Source: Clostridiales bacterium
GTDB taxonomy: Bacteria > Bacillota_A > Clostridia > Saccharofermentanales > Saccharofermentanaceae
Direction of reading: 5' to 3'
DNA length: 28,611 nucleotides
Assembly: GCA_017649745.1 (NCBI GenBank)
Contig: JAGCGE010000301.1
Span: forward strand, 1 to 28,611
Below the pieces are notes generated by a model. That model worked only from the letters and a program-made list of their open reading frames with translations. It searched no databases and was not told where the DNA came from. A program made the translations under genes and the position numbers. This document shows positions 7,216 through 12,924 of the stretch, in pieces (the stretch's first letter is position 1; each line of letters starts with the position of its first letter).

Positions 7216-8133
7216 TTACATCATACCGAACATACGTCGACCTAAAGTAAACGCTTTACTTTTATAAACTTCGCCCATAGTCGTACGATATGCACCTTCT
7301 GGAATAATAGATTCCATATCAAAGACAATCACTGGACTTTGAGCTTGAACAGTATTATACAATGCATCATTAGTATCAAGAACTGCATTGTAACCATTTT
7401 TCTTTAATTCATTAAAGAATTTGGCTCGCTGAGTAGCCACATCCTTGGCGTGTCTAGCATTTCCTCCGCCATCAGAAGGAATAGCATGGTTAAAGATTAA
7501 ATATGCATCATTTAAATCTTTATCCGTCGGTTCGTAATTCGGATCAGCCAGTCTGTCCATAGCAGCTCTTGCTTTTAAATATCCAGGACTAAGCTTATGA
7601 ACTCCATCCTCAAATCGAGCTCTTAAACGATCTTTATCTGTTACAAAATTATAAAAGTCTCGATCGTTCTCATAAAGATTACGAAATGCTTTTGCGCCAC
7701 TATCTTCCGAAGCTACTTTAAGATCTTTAGCAGCTTTATTTTGAATGGAATACTTATAGAACATTCCAGTTCCTATTTCATTTCCATCAGAATCATACAA
7801 TGGTCCAGGAGCTGGTTTATCGAAAAATTCCTTATAATGATCAATATCAGCTTTGGTATGACTAGCAAAAAACATATCAGCGTTTGCTGTTCTATCTTTA
7901 TCAAACGACAATGTTTTTAAAACAGTACCTTCAGCTATAACATCATCGTAATGCTTTTTGTTATAGCGACTATACTTCTTTTTGCGAGCAGCTTTAATAG
8001 CTTTTTGCTCAGTCCTGCTATACGATCCGCCTTTTAATGGATAAGGAGGTCCATTACGTTGACCCCATTTTTGTCCAAGAATTCCATGATGTGCTAAATA
8101 TAAATCATCAGTAAAAGCGGGTAAGTATTCCAA
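7216..8133 (-). CDS. HGxxGxxWG-motif protein, 305 aa; possible enzyme domain
   Basis: It starts at a TTG (8133) with AAAGGAGG 7 bases upstream. The N-terminus MEYLPAFTDDLYLAHHGILG then QKWGQR is a paralogue of the leaders of the genes at 6305 and 6971, here followed by a different Pro-rich stretch. The body (about residues 60-285) looks globular: EGTVLKTLSF, DMFFASHTKADIDHYKEFF, a LKVASEDSGAKAF helix, then GYNAVLDTNDALYN and SPVIVFDMES. The order of these blocks recalls ADP-ribosyltransferase-like domains of phage origin, but I cannot place the full R/H-S-E triad, so that is weak inference. It is the first gene after the terminator that follows the endolysin. Confidence 0.8.
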   Translation of the reverse strand: MEYLPAFTDDLYLAHHGILGQKWGQRNGPPYPLKGGSYSRTEQKAIKAARKKKYSRYNKKHYDDVIAEGTVLKTLSFDKDRTANADMFFASHTKADIDHYKEFFDKPAPGPLYDSDGNEIGTGMFYKYSIQNKAAKDLKVASEDSGAKAFRNLYENDRDFYNFVTDKDRLRARFEDGVHKLSPGYLKARAAMDRLADPNYEPTDKDLNDAYLIFNHAIPSDGGGNARHAKDVATQRAKFFNELKKNGYNAVLDTNDALYNTVQAQSPVIVFDMESIIPEGAYRTTMGEVYKSKAFTLGRRMFGMM

Positions 8134-8151
8134 AACAATACCTCCTTTCCA

Positions 8152-8195
8152 TTAAAAATATAAAGGGCAGTAAATTCTACTTCACTACCCTTTAT
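8152..8195 (-). terminator. Intrinsic terminator after the endolysin gene
   Basis: Minus-strand RNA forms a 15-bp stem (ATAAAGGGTAGTGAA with TTTACTGCCCTTTAT, two G-U pairs), loop GTAGAA, then ATTTTTA. It lies 10 bases after the endolysin stop. The ribosome binding site of the next gene begins only a few bases beyond the T-run, so there is no room for a promoter between them. Confidence 0.9.
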
Positions 8196-8204
8196 AATTC
8201 GAAC

Positions 8205-9848
8205 CTATGCTTGCACTCCATCACCAGCATCGATAACAAGACCAGACTTAACGCTTGCGATACGATATACTCCATCATCAGAATCTATAATAGCCCAACG
8301 CTGAGCTGGAGTATTGTTATCGGGATGAATCCACAAGCCAGTTCGATTAGTAGTTCCACCATTAATCGCATCGAGTCTCATGCCTGGTGCACACTTAGGC
8401 TCAAGTTCGAAATATAAACCAAAGCTCTTTTCAACCGGAATTAACTTCCATTGCTGACCAGAAGCAAACTCATTATTAATATCAATAATCTTATCATGGA
8501 CTCTAACCGGTGTGTGGTCATCAGCTATAGAATCACGTACATCAAGATACATGTCTCGACCAAGATTACGAATAACATAATATCCATTAGTATTAACTTT
8601 CTTGATCTCGAACTGCTGCATTGGAGTATTGTTAGACTGATAAAGTTTCGTAGAATATGCGTCAGGGGTTGGCGTTGGAATCGGATCGGGCTTAGGTGCA
8701 GGCTCAGTAGCATAGTGAGGCCTGATAACGTATCGAATAGTAGCATGCGCTCTGGTCTTGTTCATAACTGAATTAGACACATTACCCTCGATAGTGTTAA
8801 CGTATCCATTAATCAGAGGACCCTTGGCAAAGCCAATGTGATCAGTAGCATTCGTTCCCCAGTTCCAATCAAAGATCAAAATATCACCACGACGAATATC
8901 ATTACGATCGACTAGATAATTCTTAGCGCCATTATTCAATGCTAGGTCTGTGTTCTGAGATGGGAATCCCTTAACAACAATTCCAGCCTTGTTAAGAACC
9001 CAACTAACAAACATGCAGCACCACCAAATCTCAACTGATGGTCCTGCCATCCAATCTTCACCAGTTATCTGAGCCATCCATCGACCATACTTGGAACCAC
9101 GCTCTGGGTCATTCGGAGCATAATATCCAAGTTCACCCTCGGCAACTCGAATTACATCCTCAACCGTACCCATAGTGCTCTCACCTTCATCATGCTTTTC
9201 AGGCTCATGCTTCTTTTGTCCATTGTTGATTCGAGAGGGGTAGTCAACTACACACCAATCGCAATCATGATAACCAGAAACATCGTCAAACACAATATGA
9301 CCATCAATGTATCTAATACCACCCTGCTGCCACATACCAATGTCGCCAGCTTCATATGGCCATTTTGAACGCCACCATGCAATCCAATTAGCATAATCTC
9401 GTAGCTCGTCAGCATACATGTTGTTAAGCCATGCTGAGCCACCAGTATAAAGACCAGCATAATATCCAAGCTGAATCAATCGATTGCAGAATCCCTTGAT
9501 AACATTAGTCAATCCCCTTGCAGAAAGATTAAACTGACGAGGGTCTTCAACGTCCATGTAGCAAGGCAAATCATAAAAATGATTACGAATAATACTAGCA
9601 AAATGGTCAGCATCAGTTACGGCATTAGAAATATCAGTAGAAACAGTATAGTAATAATAACCGATATGTAAACCCGCATTCTTTGCATTTTGGTAATGAC
9701 GCTCAAACCACGAATCTGTGTAGCGTCCGAGTCCCGTTTCATTGCCACCAGCCTTAATAATAACGCCCCAAAGATTACGATTCTTCTTCCATGCTTCCAG
9801 ATCAATGTCTGGATCATACTTAGAAATATCGAGAACTAGCTCATTCAT
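8205..9848 (-). CDS. Endolysin: GH25 muramidase + CHAP + ricin-type lectin, 547 aa
   Basis: Residues 1-205 are a GH25 lysozyme: LVLDIS with Asp7, KAGGNE, YYYYT and CYMDVED with Asp99 and Glu101, ending DCDWCVVDYP. It should cut the MurNAc-GlcNAc bond. A charged linker (208-226) precedes a CHAP amidase/endopeptidase at about 228-378, with Cys277/Cys278 in WWCCMFVSW, His337 in TDHIGF and Glu354 in NTIEGN. A Pro-rich linker (383-397) leads to a ricin B-type lectin (398-547) with two Q-x-W motifs (SGQQWKL and PAQRWAI), likely for wall glycan binding. There is no signal peptide, so release by the holin at 7205 is expected. The start has AAAAGGAG upstream. The GH25 and CHAP text resembles endolysins of Coriobacteriia phages as I recall them. 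Confidence 0.95.
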   Translation of the reverse strand: MNELVLDISKYDPDIDLEAWKKNRNLWGVIIKAGGNETGLGRYTDSWFERHYQNAKNAGLHIGYYYYTVSTDISNAVTDADHFASIIRNHFYDLPCYMDVEDPRQFNLSARGLTNVIKGFCNRLIQLGYYAGLYTGGSAWLNNMYADELRDYANWIAWWRSKWPYEAGDIGMWQQGGIRYIDGHIVFDDVSGYHDCDWCVVDYPSRINNGQKKHEPEKHDEGESTMGTVEDVIRVAEGELGYYAPNDPERGSKYGRWMAQITGEDWMAGPSVEIWWCCMFVSWVLNKAGIVVKGFPSQNTDLALNNGAKNYLVDRNDIRRGDILIFDWNWGTNATDHIGFAKGPLINGYVNTIEGNVSNSVMNKTRAHATIRYVIRPHYATEPAPKPDPIPTPTPDAYSTKLYQSNNTPMQQFEIKKVNTNGYYVIRNLGRDMYLDVRDSIADDHTPVRVHDKIIDINNEFASGQQWKLIPVEKSFGLYFELEPKCAPGMRLDAINGGTTNRTGLWIHPDNNTPAQRWAIIDSDDGVYRIASVKSGLVIDAGDGVQA

Positions 9849-9861
9849 AGCGTACGTCTCC

Positions 9862-9892
9862 TTTTGGTTTTACGAAATTCCCCGCTGGGGAA
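9862..9892 (-). promoter_or_regulatory. Leader hairpin and CGTAAAACCAAAAGG before the endolysin gene
   Basis: Minus-strand RNA has TTCCCC-AGC-GGGGAA (9892-9878), then TTTCGTAAAACCAAAAGGAG, whose end is the ribosome binding site of the endolysin. The same layout (hairpin, ATTTCGTAAAAYCAAAA) occurs at 4207-4169. The stems differ in sequence while pairing is kept, which suggests a conserved RNA structure rather than simple sequence copying. Confidence 0.55.
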
Positions 9893-9912
9893 AATATCAG
9901 TATCGTTTTTAA

Positions 9913-10113
9913 TTATTGTTTCTTGTAATTCTCTATGGACTTTTTCTTGCGACGACGCTTCTTACCTTTCTCGATAATTGCGTGAACCTTTTCTTTAGCT
10001 TCTTCTATTGAGACTGAATGGTTGCTAATTTCATCAATCTTTTTCTTCTTTTTACGTCGAGGAAACCCAACATTACCTCGTTGCGATTCAATGAAGTCAC
10101 CAAAATCAATCAT
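9913..10113 (-). CDS. Small basic protein, 66 aa, function unknown
   Basis: ATG at 10113 with AGAGGAGCTAAGCC upstream. The peptide has a short acidic start (MIDFGDFIES), then PRRKKKKK and a C-terminal KKRRRKKKS cluster around a central helix (IEEAKEKVHAIIEKG). Two Lys/Arg clusters suggest nucleic acid or membrane phosphate binding; no known family is recognised. It lies between a membrane protein and the endolysin in the lysis block. Its ATG overlaps by four bases (ATGA) the stop of an 8-codon mini-ORF, which would couple their translation. Confidence 0.75.
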   Translation of the reverse strand: MIDFGDFIESQRGNVGFPRRKKKKKIDEISNHSVSIEEAKEKVHAIIEKGKKRRRKKKSIENYKKQ

Positions 10114-10151
10114 GGCTTAGCTCCTCTAACTTCCATTTTGAATTTCTTCAA
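10110..10151 (-). promoter_or_regulatory. Junction element: TTGAA-GAAA-TTCAA hairpin with TCAAAATGGAAGTTA and 8-codon mini-ORF
   Basis: After the stop at 10156 the RNA can form a 5-bp stem closed by a GAAA tetraloop (10151-10138), overlapping TTCAAAATGGAAGTTA. The ATG at 10136 opens MEVRGAKP, whose TGA overlaps the ATG of the 66-aa gene. An 18-base identical segment recurs at 12609-12626. No Shine-Dalgarno site precedes the mini-ORF. Confidence 0.45.
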
Positions 10152-10155
10152 GCAT

Positions 10156-10506
10156 TCAGATTGCTTTAACTTCAAGATCTTCTATTCGATCTATGTAACT
10201 CGATACAAAGTGATTGTGTCCCACAAGATCGTTGTATCTATCATGGAGATTAAGAATAGACGAGAGCTCTTCAGCTGTAATCCACCCTCGGTTTAAGCAT
10301 TTCTCACAACTGTATACGATATTAACTCGCATGTCTGCCTTAGTTGCATCAGACAAATGGTCAAGTTTTTTATCGAGTTGATCACGCCATAGCTTACTCT
10401 CTTCTTGATAGTCTTTTAATTTATCAAGAATACTTTTTACAACCCAACCAATAATACCTGTAATTATAGTATTAATTATTATCTCTATAGGCACCTCGAA
10501 ATCCAT
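10156..10506 (-). CDS. N-terminal membrane-anchored lysis-region protein, 116 aa (holin-like candidate)
   Basis: One N-terminal span (IEIIINTIITGIIGWVVKSIL) is followed by a charged helical cytoplasmic part: DYQEESKLWRDQL, then ATKADMRVNIVYSCEKCLNRGWITAEELSSI and YNDLVGHNH. This architecture matches a small gut-phage family with an N-terminal span and an R-x-x-I...R-G-x-I-T-x-E-E-L-x-x-I region that is often annotated as holin-related. Start at 10506 with AAGGATAGACT upstream. It lies in the lysis block before the endolysin, so a second holin or regulator is plausible, but the role is unproven. Confidence 0.78.
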   Translation of the reverse strand: MDFEVPIEIIINTIITGIIGWVVKSILDKLKDYQEESKLWRDQLDKKLDHLSDATKADMRVNIVYSCEKCLNRGWITAEELSSILNLHDRYNDLVGHNHFVSSYIDRIEDLEVKAI

Positions 10507-10534
10507 AGTCTATCCTTATCCCTTCTATTTTGGA

Positions 10535-10975
10535 TTACAGCTTATCAATCCAGATAGCATCAATTGGAGCACCAGCGCCAATCAATACTTCACCCTCTTT
10601 ATCAGAAGTAAAGGCAGTAGAAAGCCATGTGCCGCCTTTAATATGAACGGCAAAGCAATAGCCCTTACCGACAATCTCGATGCCAGTAATTGCCGTACCA
10701 TCAGACTTTGCAGTAGCCTTATTAAAACCAGTCTGATAAGGCTGCCACCTACCCTTCTTTTTTGTACGAATACGAAACTTCTTAATTCCTTTAGCACCAA
10801 TAGTAATATTAGTAATAGGCTCGCCTAATACACCTGCAAAATCTGCATCGGACTCGTCAGAATCGGACAATCCTGTAAAGTCAGGACCCCACTTTCCCGA
10901 ATAAACCGAATACTTTGGCTCATCATTTTTATCGATCTCAACAACATTTTCCGCCGAAACCGCATTAGTCTTCAT
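10535..10975 (-). CDS. Stand-alone wall-binding-like protein, 146 aa
   Basis: Residues about 22-70 (SVYSGKWGPDFTGLSD...ADFAGVLGEPITNITI) and about 105-146 (CFAVHIKGGTWLSTAF...VLIGAGAPIDAIWIDKL) each follow the scheme 'Y-x-V/H-x-x-G-x-W ... x-A-G-x-x-G-x-P-I-x-x-I-x-I'. I know this scheme from repeat domains attached to phage and bacterial wall amidases and muramidases. A middle strand set (IKKFRIRTKKKGRWQPYQTG) belongs to the same fold. No catalytic domain is present, so it may be a free lectin, a virion surface protein or an endolysin partner. It opens the block after the terminator at 11024. Start has AGAAAGGTAATCTT upstream. Confidence 0.72.
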   Translation of the reverse strand: MKTNAVSAENVVEIDKNDEPKYSVYSGKWGPDFTGLSDSDESDADFAGVLGEPITNITIGAKGIKKFRIRTKKKGRWQPYQTGFNKATAKSDGTAITGIEIVGKGYCFAVHIKGGTWLSTAFTSDKEGEVLIGAGAPIDAIWIDKL

Positions 10976-11023
10976 AAGATTACCTTTCTATATAAAACGT
11001 TCTAAACGCATTAAATTCAAAGC

Positions 11024-11058
11024 ACAAAAAGCGGGCCAAGTATTTACTCAACCCGCTT
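11024..11058 (-). terminator. Intrinsic terminator between tail genes and lysis block
   Basis: Minus-strand RNA forms AAGCGGGTTGAGTA with TACTTGGCCCGCTT, a nearly continuous 13-14 bp stem including three G-U pairs, with a minimal AA-type loop, ending in TTTTTG. It lies about 120 bases after the stop of the gene at 11177 and 48 bases before the next start at 10975, separating the virion genes from the lysis genes. Confidence 0.92.
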
Positions 11059-11101
11059 GTAATTTTTTAAATATCACGAACTTCTAATTGCCTCACTCAT
11101 T

Positions 11102-11164
11102 TCATGTATCTATCAATTCATGCAAGTCGTTGAGTGAAGCAAGTTGGTATTTCGACTTACACAC
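11102..11164 (-). CDS. Doubtful 20-codon mini-ORF in the 11059-11176 gap
   Basis: GTG at 11164 opens MCKSKYQLASLNDLHELIDT and stops TGA at 11102. A GGAGG lies upstream but only 2 bases from the GTG, which is too close to work well. The amphipathic end looks protein-like, so this may be a remnant of a lost gene. Nothing else is visible in this gap besides the terminator. Confidence 0.2.
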   Translation of the reverse strand: MCKSKYQLASLNDLHELIDT

Positions 11165-11176
11165 TACCTCCACTCT

Positions 11177-11578
11177 TTATGCAGTTCGCTTAATAAAGAG
11201 CGAAGGATTTTCTACAGTTACAGTGGTCGCACCAGTATTCATAACCGTTACAAACTCGGAAGAACAGCAACAAGTCCTTATAGCAGTAGTAGTACTAACA
11301 TTGTTGAGATCTCCGGCTGTAGCAGTTGTAGACATCATGGTGGTCTCAGTCAAAGGAGATCCGTTAGCCACAATAGAAAGCTCTGCCACACCAGCAACTG
11401 TAGCGCCGATATTTGCACTGAAATTAATTTCATAAATAGCGCTCTGCGCCCTAAGACCAACTGATCCAGAGCCCGCACGATAACATTCGCATTTACCGGT
11501 ATGCAACCTAGTAGTATCAAAAATAATTATCTGGCCAGGAGCTATTTCCTGACTATCCGTGTTTGTAAGAATTAGCAT
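11177..11578 (-). CDS. Beta-rich virion-type protein, TNF/BclA-like fold candidate, 133 aa
   Basis: ATG at 11578 (MLILTNTDSQEIAPGQIIIF) is chosen because GGAGG lies 9 bases upstream; the GTG at 11593 lies over that site. The body alternates short hydrophobic strands: AIYEINFSANIGATVAGVAEL, LSIVANGSPLTETTM, then VSTTTAIRTCCCSSEFVTV and NTGATTVTVENPSLFI. This resembles small trimeric jelly-roll domains (BclA C-terminal / TNF-like) that gut phages encode near tail genes, possibly as surface or decoration proteins. A CCC cluster is notable and is shared with the gene upstream. Assignment is by pattern only. Confidence 0.72.
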   Translation of the reverse strand: MLILTNTDSQEIAPGQIIIFDTTRLHTGKCECYRAGSGSVGLRAQSAIYEINFSANIGATVAGVAELSIVANGSPLTETTMMSTTATAGDLNNVSTTTAIRTCCCSSEFVTVMNTGATTVTVENPSLFIKRTA

Positions 11579-11607
11579 AATGATAACCTCCACTTAAATA
11601 TGGGAAG

Positions 11608-12477
11608 TTACATACAGCAACCATTATTGCAGCATCCATTGTTATTGCCACAATTGCAGAACGGATTGTAACCAGCACTATAAGCAGTACTCATAGGATA
11701 GCGAACGACACCCGCTACCGCATTTTGAAGTTCAAGACCCTGAACCTTCTGCTGAAGAGCCTCAATCTTGTTCTGCTGCATCATCTGTCGAGTTGCCTCG
11801 CCATCCTGCTGAATAGCCTGAACAATTGCAGAGGTATTCATAGCAGCATCATAACGATTCTGAGCCAGTCCTGCATTGAGGTTAGCATTATTGAGAGCAG
11901 CCTCGTAACGGTTCTGAGAAATGCCAGCGTTCAGATTGGCAGTATTAAGCGCCGCATCATAGCGATTCTGAGCAAGACCCGCATTGATAGCAGCGGTGTT
12001 GTCCTGAATCAGCATCTTGGTCGAGCAACAACAATCATTCTGATTGGACATAGCCTGCTGCTGCATCATACCAACGCCAGCAATATCACGCTGGAGCTCA
12101 TTATACTTGTCATTAAGCATTCCAGTCATGTACTGAGTATTCTGGTTAGCATTCTGCATGCCCTGAAGAGCATTAGAGTTAATAGACGCAAGAATCTCAC
12201 GCTCATTCGCCATAGAATTCTGGTTATCGAATCCACGCTGGACCTCATTAGAAGTAGCAAGATTCTCATAGCCAATTGCATTCTGGAACTGGTTATTACC
12301 CCAACCATTGCCCCAGCCGTTTCCGCCCCACATCATAGCGAAGAACAACAAGACAATCCACCACGAATTATTGCCACCCCAGCCATCATTACCATAGCCG
12401 TAACCGTAGTTTGGACGAAGTACAGCAGCCATATCAGCAGGAGACATTCCGCCACCACCGAGAGCATTCTCACCCAT
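11608..12477 (-). CDS. Repeat- and Cys-rich virion-type membrane protein, 289 aa
   Basis: ATG at 12477 is preferred over 12492 because AAAGGA lies 6 bases upstream of it. Residues 1-65 are Gly/Trp/Asn rich and include a hydrophobic segment (SWWIVLLFFAMMWGG, 38-52) that could span or insert in a membrane. A Gln/Asn-rich helical region follows, then CCCS at 149-152. Three 18-residue repeats at 165-218 (NAGLAQNRYDAALNTANL type) precede a coiled coil (MMQQNKIEALQQKVQGLEL). The C-terminus has Cys pairs (CNC, GCCNNGCCM). The overall layout matches a protein often found after the tail hub in gut phages; function unknown. It might take part in tail-tip or DNA-entry steps, which is inference. Confidence 0.78.
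   Translation of the reverse strand: MGENALGGGGMSPADMAAVLRPNYGYGYGNDGWGGNNSWWIVLLFFAMMWGGNGWGNGWGNNQFQNAIGYENLATSNEVQRGFDNQNSMANEREILASINSNALQGMQNANQNTQYMTGMLNDKYNELQRDIAGVGMMQQQAMSNQNDCCCSTKMLIQDNTAAINAGLAQNRYDAALNTANLNAGISQNRYEAALNNANLNAGLAQNRYDAAMNTSAIVQAIQQDGEATRQMMQQNKIEALQQKVQGLELQNAVAGVVRYPMSTAYSAGYNPFCNCGNNNGCCNNGCCM
11824..11985 (-). repeat. Three 54-bp tandem repeats within the 289-aa gene
   Basis: Three consecutive 54-bp units encode 18-residue repeats with the core AQNRYDAALN. They differ mainly by synonymous or conservative changes, showing expansion by duplication under coding constraint. Confidence 0.85.
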
Positions 12478-12492
12478 GATTATTCCTTTCAT

Positions 12493-12618
12493 TTATCCAT
12501 GATCTGTATACCATGTAGGAGGAGCGTTGTGTTTAACCAAAGAAGATGCGTAAGATTGTCTATACGCAAAAGCATCGTTCATCGTTTTCGAACGTCTGCA
12601 CACTCTTGTAACTTCCAT
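12493..12618 (-). CDS. Possible 41-aa protein starting in the TCAAAATGGAA element
   Basis: ATG at 12618 opens a 41-codon frame (MEVTRVCRRSKTMNDAFAYR...) ending TAA at 12493, directly before the next gene region. Its peptide has mixed composition with Arg, Tyr, Trp and His and reads like a coding sequence, and it fills the otherwise empty 12493-12639 gap. There is no clear Shine-Dalgarno site (only GGGAATTCAAA). Three other mini-ORFs in this window start in the same context. Real but unusual translation, or a relic, are both possible. Confidence 0.42.
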   Translation of the reverse strand: MEVTRVCRRSKTMNDAFAYRQSYASSLVKHNAPPTWYTDHG

Positions 12619-12635
12619 TTTGAATTCCCTAGAAT
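12613..12635 (-). promoter_or_regulatory. Junction element: ATTC-TAGG-GAAT hairpin and TCAAAATGGAA
   Basis: Immediately after the stop at 12640, minus-strand RNA has a small 4-bp hairpin (12635-12624) then TTCAAAATGGAAGTTAC. It shares 18 identical bases with 10128-10145. The motif contains the start of the 41-aa frame. Confidence 0.45.
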
Positions 12636-12639
12636 AGTT

Positions 12640-12924
12640 TTACAGTCCGAACATGTTTCTAACTTGCTCGGGACCAACATTACGAAATTGATTGTAATCT
12701 AAACCTTGTTCTTGAAAAGCTTCTTCTGGATTTCTACCTTGCATCGAATCAGCAAATTGTTTGAATTGTGGATTATTTCGATACAAATTGTTAAATATCA
12801 TGTTTTGCATTAAACCCATAGGTCCATTAGCTTGGGGGTTAGTTGTTCCGCCCATTCCTTGAGCCATTGGATTGCTGCCCATTCCTTGAGCCATTGGATT
12901 CATTTGATGAAGTGGATTTAACAT
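12640..12924 (-). CDS. Small Met/Asn/Gln-rich virion-type protein, 94 aa
   Basis: The frame begins at TTG 12930 or ATG 12924; AAAGGAG lies 4 bases before the TTG and about 10 before the ATG, so either is possible. Residues 5-35 contain the tandem unit NPMAQGMGS (twice). The C-terminal half (NPQFKQFADSMQGRNPEEAF, then YNQFRNVGPEQVRNMF) is typical of a small gut-phage helical protein I have seen after tail genes, with a G-x-x-P-E-E-A and Q-x-x-N-M end. It overlaps the end of the amidase gene by about 90 bases in another frame. Function unknown. Confidence 0.72.
   Translation of the reverse strand: MLNPLHQMNPMAQGMGSNPMAQGMGGTTNPQANGPMGLMQNMIFNNLYRNNPQFKQFADSMQGRNPEEAFQEQGLDYNQFRNVGPEQVRNMFGL

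Noticed and set aside
10976..11023. A possible promoter (TTGAAT ... TTTTAT) before the gene at 10975
   Set aside because: Both boxes are poor matches and AT-rich sequence gives such hits easily. Placement after a terminator makes a promoter here plausible but not supported.
11060..11176. Stop-codon reassignment (TGA as Trp) extending the 20-codon mini-ORF
   Set aside because: The tape measure, the second chaperone-region gene and others end in TGA right at the next start, so TGA is a stop here.
11725..12702. A 325-codon open frame on the plus strand
   Set aside because: It is antisense to the 289-aa repeat gene and extends past its start; composition is a shadow of Gln/Asn/Ala codons and no ribosome binding site is seen.
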